From assembly GCA_011042035.1 (NCBI GenBank), contig DQZA01000059.1, positions 1-7,067 of the forward strand: 7,067 bases of DNA, given 5' to 3'. Shown here piece by piece: positions 1-6,054 of the stretch (position 1 is its first letter; each line of letters opens with the position of its first letter). The DNA comes from Desulfobacteraceae bacterium (GTDB taxonomy: Bacteria > Desulfobacterota > DSM-4660 > Desulfatiglandales > Desulfatiglandaceae). The notes below the pieces were generated by a model that saw nothing but the letters and a program-made list of their open reading frames with translations, was not told the origin of the DNA and did no database searches. The position numbers were made by a program, and so were the translations under genes.

Positions 1-224
1 ACCTTATTTTCCACAAGGTAGTCAAAGTATGTCTTCGCTTCATCACCCGTAGGCGCCTTTATCTGGTCCACCATGCCAGGTTTGGCCAGAACAACCGCAT
101 CATCGGTAAGGAAAACATTGACGTCATCTCCTTGCTCCTTAGCCACTTTTGCAAGCTGGAGTGCTCGGGTAACACGTGTAGGGTCTTCGAGACCACGGGT
201 CAAAACAAATAAGAATTTACTCAT
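1..224 (-). CDS. DsrE-family protein, N-terminal part (runs off the window)
   Basis: The first 74 codons read from ATG at 224-222 and continue past position 1, so the C-terminal part is missing. The start is supported by a G-rich Shine-Dalgarno (AAAGGGGGG) just upstream. The N-terminus begins MSKFLFVLTRG, a hydrophobic beta strand, followed by EDPTRVTRALQLAKVAKEQGDDVNVFL, split here by pattern: a helix carrying the ALQLAK stretch, then a second strand with VNVFLTDDAV. This strand-helix-strand order and the AVVLAKPG stretch fit the DsrE/DsrF/TusD fold, a family of cytoplasmic sulfur-trafficking or sulfur-responsive proteins. The catalytic cysteine that would separate sulfur carriers from non-catalytic homologues would lie further downstream and cannot be judged. 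A TATAGT hexamer at 277-272 could be a -10 element, but no good -35 accompanies it. The gene lies 87 bases after the TIGR04076 gene on the same strand. Confidence 0.75.
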   Translation of the reverse strand, partial: MSKFLFVLTRGLEDPTRVTRALQLAKVAKEQGDDVNVFLTDDAVVLAKPGMVDQIKAPTGDEAKTYFDYLVENK

Positions 225-311
225 AGTACCCCCCTTTCCACGGATATTACCGGTTAACACCTTGCCACGTAACTATACCCCCATTTCGGCACAATGGATT
301 AACCTAGAGCC

Positions 312-593
312 CTACCCCTTTACTCGTCTAAGTTCTATCTTTACCCTATTATTCGAATTAGGACATTCCCAAACCATTACACCAGGATCATCACCAAGGG
401 GCGAATTTCCTTCAAACTGAAGCATCGTAATCCAATTGTGGATATTATGGTAAAAATATCCGCAAAACTCGCCACATCGATGGAGGCTCAATTCGAATTC
501 ATCGCCCTTCTGCATTCCAATCGTACAATTCCCTTTCATGTCGATCACCTTTGCCACAACCTTTTGCCCCAACTTAGGATAACTAACGGACAT
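312..593 (-). CDS. TIGR04076-family small protein
   Basis: This 93-residue protein has the pattern of the TIGR04076 family: a KVxAKVID strand near residue 11, a G-N-C turn with C23, the GDEFEL motif at residues 30-35, an aromatic helix around residues 46-60, then DDPGVMVWECPN (residues 68-79) and a closing strand with KIELRRV. Cysteines are C23, C40, C44 and C77. The family is common in anaerobic bacteria and archaea but I know of no established biochemical function. The ATG at 593-591 is set by a textbook Shine-Dalgarno, AAGGAGGT, seven bases upstream. The 100-base gap before it contains a weak promoter-like pair (TGGACA at 681-676 and TATGTA at 659-654, 16-base spacer), so it might be transcribed apart from the ATPase genes. 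The stop is TAG. Confidence 0.8.
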   Translation of the reverse strand: MSVSYPKLGQKVVAKVIDMKGNCTIGMQKGDEFELSLHRCGEFCGYFYHNIHNWITMLQFEGNSPLGDDPGVMVWECPNSNNRVKIELRRVKG

Positions 594-693
594 AACTCTA
601 ACCTCCTTTCTTTATTTTGGCTATTCGTTTTCCTGGTCTAGTACCCCAAGCCTTACATAAGATAAGCTCGCCCACTGTCCAGACCCAATACAA

Positions 694-1557
694 TTACCCC
701 AAATAGTCGTTAACATTCCCCCAGACGGCGTTCAAGGCCAGAGTCGCAGATGAATTCCCATCAAATTCAACCACGCTTTTCCCATGAACCATGGCCTTGG
801 TAAACACGGGGTCAAAGGGGACTCTTCCCATAAATTCCACGCCCTTCGCCTTGGCCAAGGCCTCAATCCCCTCGGTTTTTTCTAGGTTCAAGTCAAATTT
901 ATTCACACAGAGCAGGGCCGGTACCCTGAAATGGGAGGCAAGTTGAACTACCCTTTCCATGTCGTGCTGACCGGACACAGTAGGCTCTGCCACCACCAAC
1001 ACCGCACTTGCACCGCCAATGGAAGCAATTACCGGGCACCCTACTCCGGGAGGACCGTCTGTGATGATAAGATCCTTTCCCGCAGTTTCAGCTACCTTTT
1101 TGGCCTCCTGCCGAACCAGGGTTACCAGTTTGCCAGAGTTTTCTTCTGCAATGCCCAGCCTCGCATGCACCATGGGCCCAAAACGTGTATCGGAAATGAA
1201 CCACTGTCCACAGGTATTCTCAGGGAAATCTATGGCCCTCTCTGGGCAAAAATAGTAGCACACACCGCAGCCCTCACACTCAATGGAATCCACCACAAAA
1301 TCCTCGCTTATAGCATCCCACCTGCAGAGCTCGCGGCACAAACCACACTGGGTACACCTTTCTTGGTCAATGATCGCAGTATGGCCGCCCGTAAAATCAT
1401 GTTCCTCTTTAATGGCAGGATCCATTATTAAGTGAAGATCCGCTGCATCAACATCCGCATCACATAGGACCATATCCTGTGATAACGCCGCAAATGCTGC
1501 AACCACGCTTGTCTTTCCAGTTCCACCTTTACCGCTTATGATCACCAGTTCCTTCAT
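694..1557 (-). CDS. MinD/ParA-like P-loop ATPase with inserted 2x[4Fe-4S] ferredoxin domain (second paralogue)
   Basis: This 287-residue protein is a cytoplasmic deviant-Walker ATPase of the Mrp/MinD class. The P-loop GKGGTGKT lies at residues 9-16, with the signature lysine K10, and DADVDAADLH at 33-42 forms the switch I area. A bacterial-type ferredoxin insertion follows, with C68-C71-C74-C78 and C94-C97-C100-C104-P, enough for two [4Fe-4S] clusters. The DGPPG Walker A'/switch II motif is at 167-171 with the family cysteine C174 just after it. The gene starts six bases after the stop of its paralogue, so the two are almost surely co-translated and probably form a heterodimer. In Desulfovibrio such a pair belongs to the ORP (orange protein) gene set, where it has been linked to cell division. 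That role here is inference. The product is full length for the family. Confidence 0.9.
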   Translation of the reverse strand: MKELVIISGKGGTGKTSVVAAFAALSQDMVLCDADVDAADLHLIMDPAIKEEHDFTGGHTAIIDQERCTQCGLCRELCRWDAISEDFVVDSIECEGCGVCYYFCPERAIDFPENTCGQWFISDTRFGPMVHARLGIAEENSGKLVTLVRQEAKKVAETAGKDLIITDGPPGVGCPVIASIGGASAVLVVAEPTVSGQHDMERVVQLASHFRVPALLCVNKFDLNLEKTEGIEALAKAKGVEFMGRVPFDPVFTKAMVHGKSVVEFDGNSSATLALNAVWGNVNDYLG

Positions 1558-1563
1558 ACCGGT

Positions 1564-2406
1564 TTAACTCCCTGTAACGCTTTGTCTAATTTGTTCATAA
1601 AGGGTGAGAAACTTTTCCCTCCATTCTGGCATGGCCTCCACAATAAGCTTACCTCTGGAATAACTCTCAGCTATCCTCCGATCAAAAGGGACCTCCATTA
1701 GAATGGGTATATTCTCCTCCTGTGCGTATCGCTTAACCTCATCATCTCCAATATCAGAGCGATTTATAACAAGACCGTGGGGTATTCCAAGGATCCTTAC
1801 AGCACCCACAGCAAGTTTGAGGTCATGCAGGCCAAAGGGTGTTGGTTCGGTCACAAGCAAGACAAAATCCGCACCCTTCATAGCTGCTATGACAGGGCAT
1901 GAGGTCCCGGGTGGAGCATCAATGATCGTAATCTTACCAATGTCAGTAAATGACCTCACCTTTCTAATCAAAGGAGGGCTCATGGCCTCGCCAACCCTGA
2001 GGCTACCATAAATGAACTCAATACCATTGCAGTGCCCCTTTTCCAGCATACCAATCTCTCTACTAGTCTCACTAATGGCCTTTTCAGGACAAACCTCTAC
2101 GCACCCTCCACAGCTATGGCAAAGTTCATGAAATGGGAGCACCGTTTCTCCTATTACAACTATGGCCTTAAACTGGCATATCTCGGCGCACTTACCACAT
2201 AGCGTACACTTCTCCTCGTCAACGTTAGGAACCGGTACTGTTACAATTTCAGAGTCCTCGATCTCAGGATTAAGAAAAAGATGTGCATTGGGCTGCTCCA
2301 CATCACAGTCAAGAAACTGGACCGCTTCGCCCAGCGATGCCGCTAGATTGGTAGCTACAGTGGTCTTTCCTGTTCCACCTTTTCCGCTTGCAACACTAAT
2401 GATCAT
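1564..2406 (-). CDS. MinD/ParA-like P-loop ATPase with inserted 2x[4Fe-4S] ferredoxin domain (first paralogue)
   Basis: I place the start at ATG 2406-2404, giving 280 residues beginning MIISVASGKGGTGKT, the usual start for this family. A GTG three codons upstream (2415-2413) is open in frame, but it lies inside the GAGGTG Shine-Dalgarno that serves the ATG, so it is unlikely to be used. The P-loop is at residues 8-15 and DCDVEQPNAHLF at 33-44. The ferredoxin insert has C67-C70-C73-C77 and C96-C99-C102-C106-P. The switch II motif DAPPG (163-167) is followed by C170. Additional cysteine C126 lies between insert and switch II. It differs clearly from the next gene, so the duplication is old. Position after NifU-like and Mrp-ORP genes suggests an ATP-driven role linked to a metal-sulfur cluster or redox signal, with the ferredoxin clusters as sensors or electron carriers; this role is inferred. 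Confidence 0.9.
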   Translation of the reverse strand: MIISVASGKGGTGKTTVATNLAASLGEAVQFLDCDVEQPNAHLFLNPEIEDSEIVTVPVPNVDEEKCTLCGKCAEICQFKAIVVIGETVLPFHELCHSCGGCVEVCPEKAISETSREIGMLEKGHCNGIEFIYGSLRVGEAMSPPLIRKVRSFTDIGKITIIDAPPGTSCPVIAAMKGADFVLLVTEPTPFGLHDLKLAVGAVRILGIPHGLVINRSDIGDDEVKRYAQEENIPILMEVPFDRRIAESYSRGKLIVEAMPEWREKFLTLYEQIRQSVTGS

Positions 2407-2445
2407 TATTGCCACCTCAAAGTTTGCGATTCTCTGATAGCTCTT

Positions 2446-2886
2446 CTATCCCTTCTTAACCTGTTTGGTCATATAATCGTTGAGCGCCTCCTGTAGGGTC
2501 TCTCCCGCAAGATAGGCACAGTGCTCTTCTTCTTTTGGTAATCCTCCCAATCTTTCCAAAATAGCCTCCCCTGTCACGTCAAGCAGTTCATCAGGGGTCT
2601 TCTCAAGGGCCATCTCTGCAGCAAATGATCCACATACAGCACTGGACCCACAGCCGTCTGTTAAAAAGGAGGCCTCCTTCACTCTTCCATCTTCAAATTT
2701 GAGAAAGATTTCCATGGTATCGCCACAATTTCCAGTAAGACGCGCATATCCATCAGGATTCGGCATCCTCCCCATATAGCGCATATTTAGCCAGCGCTCA
2801 AATCCGTCTTCTCCATAAGCCTTTCTGGTCTCTTCGTAAATTTGCTCTTGAAGTTCGCATACAAAATCATCAAGGTCATTGGCCAT
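2446..2886 (-). CDS. NifU/IscU-like iron-sulfur cluster scaffold protein
   Basis: This 146-residue protein matches the NifU N-terminal (IscU) scaffold domain. The three cluster-binding cysteines of the family are present in their motifs: C54 in NCGD (residues 53-56), C79 in DGCGSS (77-82) and C123 in HC (122-123), with the aspartate D56 next to the first cysteine as in IscU. An additional cysteine C85 lies six residues after C79, and C10 near the N-terminus is outside the motifs. There is no C-terminal NfU domain or central ferredoxin domain, so this is an IscU-sized stand-alone scaffold, but with an N-terminal helix (DDFVCELQEQIYEETRKAYG by pattern) longer than usual. No cysteine desulfurase is visible nearby. 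The ATG follows an AGAGGGGG ribosome site. It lies 24 bases after the zinc-ribbon gene and 39 before the first ATPase, consistent with one operon. Confidence 0.87.
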   Translation of the reverse strand: MANDLDDFVCELQEQIYEETRKAYGEDGFERWLNMRYMGRMPNPDGYARLTGNCGDTMEIFLKFEDGRVKEASFLTDGCGSSAVCGSFAAEMALEKTPDELLDVTGEAILERLGGLPKEEEHCAYLAGETLQEALNDYMTKQVKKG

Positions 2887-2910
2887 AAAGGCATTCCCCC
2901 TCTTTACAAT

Positions 2911-3117
2911 TTACTCTCGCGTCATGGCTGTACCACACTTAGGGCACTTCACCTCATAGCAAGGCACGCCACGCTCATGAGGCACCTTTTCTCCACAGTT
3001 GGGGCAAACGCAATGGCCGCCCGGGCCCATGGCTCTGCCTCCACCTATACCTCGACCTTTACCTCCACCGCGGCCGGCTCCGCCGCCTCCTCCCATACCT
3101 CTACCTTGTGGTGCCAT
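2911..3117 (-). CDS. Small Gly-rich zinc-ribbon protein
   Basis: The gene is only 68 codons long but has a perfect AAGGAGGT Shine-Dalgarno four bases before its ATG and sits between two conserved genes on the same strand, so I take it as real. Residues 5-34 are almost entirely Gly, Arg, Met and Ala, probably a flexible basic tail. Residues 35-68 form a compact two-knuckle zinc ribbon: C38-P-N-C41-G and C58-P-K-C61-G, with H35, C36, H47 and C53 as extra possible ligands. The spacing resembles rubredoxin-type knuckles, which bind zinc or iron. The Gly/Met/Arg tail resembles the linker of the double-ORP protein encoded upstream. No function is known to me; a metal-binding accessory or adaptor of the cluster-assembly complex is a guess from position and composition. 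Confidence 0.75.
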   Translation of the reverse strand: MAPQGRGMGGGGGAGRGGGKGRGIGGGRAMGPGGHCVCPNCGEKVPHERGVPCYEVKCPKCGTAMTRE

Positions 3118-3167
3118 AATGACCTCCTTTACTAGTTATTAAAGGTTTCACCAAAGCTGGGCCTCGC

Positions 3168-4415
3168 CTAATGATCACACACGTTTGCACCCGAAACCAA
3201 TTTGTTCGAAAGATATTGTTCAGCCAGCACCTCAGGGGGCTGTTCCGCTGCACCCACTATCACTTCTATACCCTTTTCCTCAAGCAGTTCCCTAGCCCTG
3301 TCTCCAATACCGCCGGTAATCACCACATCCACACCCTGTTCCTCAATCCATCGTGGTATGGCACCAGGCTCATGAGGAGGAGCTGGTTTAACCTCCACCT
3401 TCTTTACCTTTCCATCCACTGTCTCCACAAAGGCAAACTGCTCGGAGTGGCCAAAATGAGAAGATAACTTTCCGTCTGCCATGGGGACAGCTATAATGAG
3501 GCCGTCTTTCCTTTCGCTCTTCTTCTTTTCTATTTCCGCCTTTCTTGCTGCCTGGGCCTTGCTCAATTGTTCACATGCCTGAACCACCGAGTCAACAACC
3601 TTTAAAAAAGCCTCCCTAAAGGCTGAACCCTCTTTGTCCAGAATCTCCATCTTACCCGCATCCCCATTTTCTACCACGCCAATTTCAATGGGAAGACCGC
3701 CCAAAAATCTCAAGCCTTGTTCCTTAGCTGTAAGCATGCCACCGTGAGCCTTGAAAAGTTCTATAACTTTCCCGCAGTGCGGGCATTTAAATCCACTCAT
3801 ATTCTCCACAATGCCCAGAATCTCCATATTCACGGTCCGGCAAAAGTTGATGGACTTCCTCACATCTGCAAGAGAAATCTCTTGCGGCGTTGTAACGATA
3901 AGAGCCTTTGCATCAGGAATCGTCTGCGCCACCGTAAGGGGCTCATCCCCTGTACCGGGAGGCGAGTCTATAACCAGATAGTCAAGATCCTCCCATTCAA
4001 TGTCAGCAATGAACTGGCGAATCACGCCAATCTTCAGGGGCCCGCGCCATATAGTGGCCCTGTCTTTATCATCCCCCATAAGGGGTTCAATGGAGATTAC
4101 ATCCAGGTTTTCCGAATAGGGGACCGGTTTAGCTTTTCCTCCTCTACTACCAGGCTGAATACTACCTTTGAGACCGAGTAACCTTGGAATACTGGGGCCA
4201 TGAAGATCAACGTCCATTAGCCCTACGTTGTAACCCCTCTTTGCCAAGGCCACAGCCAGGTAAGCCGCCACGCTGCTCTTGCCCACCCCACCTTTGCCAC
4301 TCATCACAAGTATCTTGTGGCGGATATGGGCCAATCTTTCCTTTATCTCCATATCCTGCTTTTTGTGTTCATCATCAAAACCATGCATACTGCAGCTCTT
4401 TCCTTCCTCTGCCAT
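3168..4415 (-). CDS. mrpORP: Mrp/NBP35-type ATPase fused to a C-terminal ORP (NifX-like) domain
   Basis: This 415-residue protein joins two domains. Residues 30 to about 280 are an Mrp/NBP35 (ApbC) Fe-S carrier ATPase: P-loop GKGGVGKS at 40-47, DVDLHGPS at 68-75, DSPPGTGDE at 150-158, and the C211-P-H-C214 pair that bridges a [4Fe-4S] cluster across the homodimer. A charged, probably helical linker (about 283-304, rich in Lys, Glu and Ala) leads to the ORP/NifX-like domain at 306-415, with SHFGHS at 319-324, HEPG at 348-351 and the C-terminal NVCDH. The same fusion is known in Desulfovibrio (MrpORP), where the Mrp part binds Fe-S and the ORP part a Mo-Cu cluster. The ATG at 4415 follows AAGGAGGT. 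A lone C8 lies in the N-terminal tail. The gene begins 26 bases after the 130-residue NifX-like gene. Confidence 0.93.
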   Translation of the reverse strand: MAEEGKSCSMHGFDDEHKKQDMEIKERLAHIRHKILVMSGKGGVGKSSVAAYLAVALAKRGYNVGLMDVDLHGPSIPRLLGLKGSIQPGSRGGKAKPVPYSENLDVISIEPLMGDDKDRATIWRGPLKIGVIRQFIADIEWEDLDYLVIDSPPGTGDEPLTVAQTIPDAKALIVTTPQEISLADVRKSINFCRTVNMEILGIVENMSGFKCPHCGKVIELFKAHGGMLTAKEQGLRFLGGLPIEIGVVENGDAGKMEILDKEGSAFREAFLKVVDSVVQACEQLSKAQAARKAEIEKKKSERKDGLIIAVPMADGKLSSHFGHSEQFAFVETVDGKVKKVEVKPAPPHEPGAIPRWIEEQGVDVVITGGIGDRARELLEEKGIEVIVGAAEQPPEVLAEQYLSNKLVSGANVCDH

Positions 4416-4441
4416 TATCCTTGTTACCTCCTTGGATTAAG

Positions 4442-4834
4442 TTACAATTCCTTTGATCTTTCCCTATAATAAACTCTCGTCATCTCCGCAAGCTGCTCTT
4501 CCCCGCATCCTGGCATAACAAAACGCCGATCACATAGTGAGCCATCCATATATGCGCGCACCACATCTTCGGCCTGTCCCGATATCCACGGGATCACCTT
4601 TATGCCCAAGGCCATTAGCATATTTCTCAGCTGGGATGATATGGCTCCGCATATAAGGAGCTCAACCCCCAAGCCCTTCAGTCTATTACATCTGCGACTC
4701 AAATCTGAGTCTCTTATGGATGTCTCAACAAGCTTTTTCTGTCGCCTCCCCTGGACATCTACCACCATCAGCCTGGAGGCGCTATCAAAAACTGGTGAAA
4801 CTTTTCCATCCCATACGGGTATACCGATTTTCAT
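4442..4834 (-). CDS. Single-domain NifB/NifX-like (ORP-type) cluster-binding protein
   Basis: This 130-residue protein has the NifX/NafY/ORP fold pattern: MKIGIPVWDGKVSPVF at the start, a VEVLLICGAIS-like strand (residues 57-66), ALGIKVIPWISG (75-86) and a helix with EDVVRAYMDGSL. It departs from its neighbours in two ways. The loop that reads FGRC or FGHS in the other ORP-type domains reads FDSA here (residues 16-19), and the C-terminus lacks NVCDH, carrying instead C101 and C110 in a PGCG motif plus a short charged helix. Further cysteines are C49 and C62. It may therefore bind a different ligand or be a non-binding partner. An in-frame TAG just upstream makes the ATG at 4834 the first possible start, but no good Shine-Dalgarno precedes it, so initiation may be weak or depend on other features of the message. 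Confidence 0.82.
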   Translation of the reverse strand: MKIGIPVWDGKVSPVFDSASRLMVVDVQGRRQKKLVETSIRDSDLSRRCNRLKGLGVELLICGAISSQLRNMLMALGIKVIPWISGQAEDVVRAYMDGSLCDRRFVMPGCGEEQLAEMTRVYYRERSKEL

Positions 4835-4905
4835 GGGCCACTAACCCACACTGTCCGTCATTTATTCACTAAAAATCCCAGCAGGGTTCTATAACCAATC
4901 TCCAC

Positions 4906-5898
4906 TTAGTGATCACATACGTTCTGGCCCGTTGCCAGGGTTCCCGCTAAATACTGATTTACTGCTTCCTCAGGGTCCATCTCCGGTGCACCCGTTATTA
5001 CACGTATTCCCTTCTCCTCAAATAATCCGAGGGCCCTCCTTCCCATGCCCCCGGCAATTACCACATCAACCCCTTGCTCCGCCATCCAATTGGGCAACAC
5101 ACCTGGCTCATGGGGGGGAGGAGTCTTAGACTCTTTGCCTTTAATCTGTCCATTTTCTACATCTATCAGCAAAAATGATTCACTGTGCCCGAAATGAGGA
5201 TTCAGCCTGTCCCCACTGACCGGCACAGCAATACGCATGTGATCTTGTCTAGGGGCTGTGCTCCGGGCCTCGCTCCCCGCGCTAGGACCATGATAGTCAG
5301 CTTCTCTCCCTTGCGGTCCAGCCCCCAATTTCCGAATTTTCTCCTCTATCTCCTGGATTTGGCTCCGGAGCTGCTGTGCCTGTTCCCTAAGGCTCCTTAG
5401 GTCATCGGAATTGGACAGGGAAATATCCGCACCGTCTGGCCGTAGTTTCCGTCCCATTCCCCCGCCTCGACCCATGCCCATTCCTCGGCCCATTCCCATA
5501 CCTGGGCCCATCCCGGGTCCGCCAGATCTACCACCTCCCATACCGTAGTGATCCGGCACATTTGGCTGGGGACTTGGCTTCAATTCCCCTTTCTTAAACC
5601 GCTCAATGGCCTCCCTAACAGTGCCGCTTTGCCCTACAATGACTTCAATTCCAGCGGCGCTCAGTGTTCTTACCGCGTTTGGACCACAGTTTCCCGTGAT
5701 AACTGCCTTTGCTCCCTTTGAGGCAACAAATTGCGCTGATTGAATGCCCGCGCCTCCTCCAAGGGCTATATTCTCATTGTTAAAGGCCTCAAAACTCATG
5801 TCATCCGTATCAACTATGACAAAATAGCCACATCGTCCAAAACGCGGGTCAATTTGAGAGTCTAAATCCTTTCCTGTTGAACTCACTGCAACCTTCAT
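4906..5898 (-). CDS. Tandem ORP/NifX-domain protein with Met/Gly-rich linker and coiled coil
   Basis: This 330-residue protein contains two NifX/ORP-type domains. The first (residues 1-105) has the common form, with DPRFGRC at 17-23, a GGGAGIQSAQ helix start and C71 after a VITGN strand. A linker at 119-150 consists nearly only of Gly, Met, Arg and Pro. A heptad-like helix follows at about 164-191 (LRSLREQAQQLRSQIQEIEE), a likely short coiled coil for oligomerisation. The second ORP domain (221-330) has PHFGHS at 234-239, HEPG at 263-266 and NVCDH at the end. An internal ATG at residue 221 lacks a ribosome site, so this is a true fusion. The start at 5898 follows GAGGAGG. The gene is the first after the operator-like repeats at 6007-6054. 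A cofactor-binding or metal-delivery role is inferred from the family. Confidence 0.88.
   Translation of the reverse strand: MKVAVSSTGKDLDSQIDPRFGRCGYFVIVDTDDMSFEAFNNENIALGGGAGIQSAQFVASKGAKAVITGNCGPNAVRTLSAAGIEVIVGQSGTVREAIERFKKGELKPSPQPNVPDHYGMGGGRSGGPGMGPGMGMGRGMGMGRGGGMGRKLRPDGADISLSNSDDLRSLREQAQQLRSQIQEIEEKIRKLGAGPQGREADYHGPSAGSEARSTAPRQDHMRIAVPVSGDRLNPHFGHSESFLLIDVENGQIKGKESKTPPPHEPGVLPNWMAEQGVDVVIAGGMGRRALGLFEEKGIRVITGAPEMDPEEAVNQYLAGTLATGQNVCDH
5449..5544 (-). repeat. Met/Gly-rich low-complexity coding repeat
   Basis: Short GGNATGGG-type units recur at the DNA level here, encoding residues 119-150 of the tandem ORP protein. Methionine and glycine dominate, with arginine interspersed and no acidic residues. 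The codons for the same amino acids vary (GGT, GGA, GGC, GGG), so the composition seems kept by selection on protein rather than by recent slippage. Confidence 0.75.
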
Positions 5899-6006
5899 AT
5901 CTTGCCTCCTCTCTTATTTAGGGCCACTCTCCTTCTCTTCAACCCCTTCTACCCGGAGTTGATTCTTGCTCTATTCATCTATGGCCGTAGACCGTCGTCC
6001 TGGCCT

Positions 6007-6054
6007 ATTGCATAAATGCAATCACATAGCTGTCTAATATTGCATTTATGCACC
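6007..6054. promoter_or_regulatory. Paired near-palindromic operator-like sites
   Basis: Site 1 (6007-6022) reads ATTGCATAAATGCAAT: two perfect 7-base arms around AA. Site 2 (6039-6054) reads ATTGCATTTATGCACC: the same dyad, with five of seven arm positions matching. Their centres are 32 bases apart, close to three helical turns, so two dimers could bind on the same DNA face. Together 6009-6022 and 6039-6052 form a perfect 14-bp inverted repeat with a 16-base spacer. The sites lie between the DUF89 stop codon and the tandem-ORP gene, where a promoter is expected. I do not recognise the motif as the site of any regulator known to me. A hairpin in RNA is also possible, but no T-run follows, so it is not an ordinary terminator. 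Confidence 0.7.
6009..6036 (-). promoter_or_regulatory. Weak sigma70-like promoter candidate for the ORP block
   Basis: On the minus strand TAGACA (6036-6031, five of six to TTGACA) is followed after 16 bases by TATGCA (6014-6009), a poor -10 match. The -10 would lie inside operator-like site 1 and the -35 between the two sites, a layout typical for repression. This would leave a leader of about 100 bases before the ATG at 5898. The leader is purine-rich near the ribosome site and shows no riboswitch I recognise. The position is plausible, but the hexamers alone are weak evidence. Confidence 0.3.

Noticed and set aside
931..1431. Long plus-strand open frame of 166 codons opposite the second ferredoxin ATPase gene.
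   Set aside because: It is fully antisense to a well-supported gene, has low-complexity His/Cys/Arg composition and no recognisable domain or ribosome site.
2407..2415. GTG at 2415 as the start of the first ferredoxin ATPase.
   Set aside because: The GTG is part of the GAGGTG ribosome site for the ATG at 2406, and the ATG gives the usual N-terminus for the family.
3717..4181. Plus-strand open frame of 154 codons opposite Mrp-ORP.
   Set aside because: Antisense shadow of a strongly conserved ATPase domain; no family pattern in the translation.
4871..4892. Terminator-like hairpin after the tandem-ORP gene: CCC-TGCT-GGG followed by ATTTTT on the minus strand.
   Set aside because: The stem is only three G-C pairs before a mismatch, too weak for a convincing intrinsic terminator between genes that look co-transcribed.
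4906..5238. Independent gene for the second ORP domain starting at the internal ATG (residue 221).
   Set aside because: No Shine-Dalgarno upstream, and the frame is continuous from the first domain through the linker and coiled coil.
694..5898. Reading the NifX, NifU and Mrp genes as a nitrogen-fixation cluster.
   Set aside because: No nifH, nifD, nifK, nifE, nifN or nifB gene is present, and Mrp-ORP with paired ferredoxin ATPases points to the ORP system instead.
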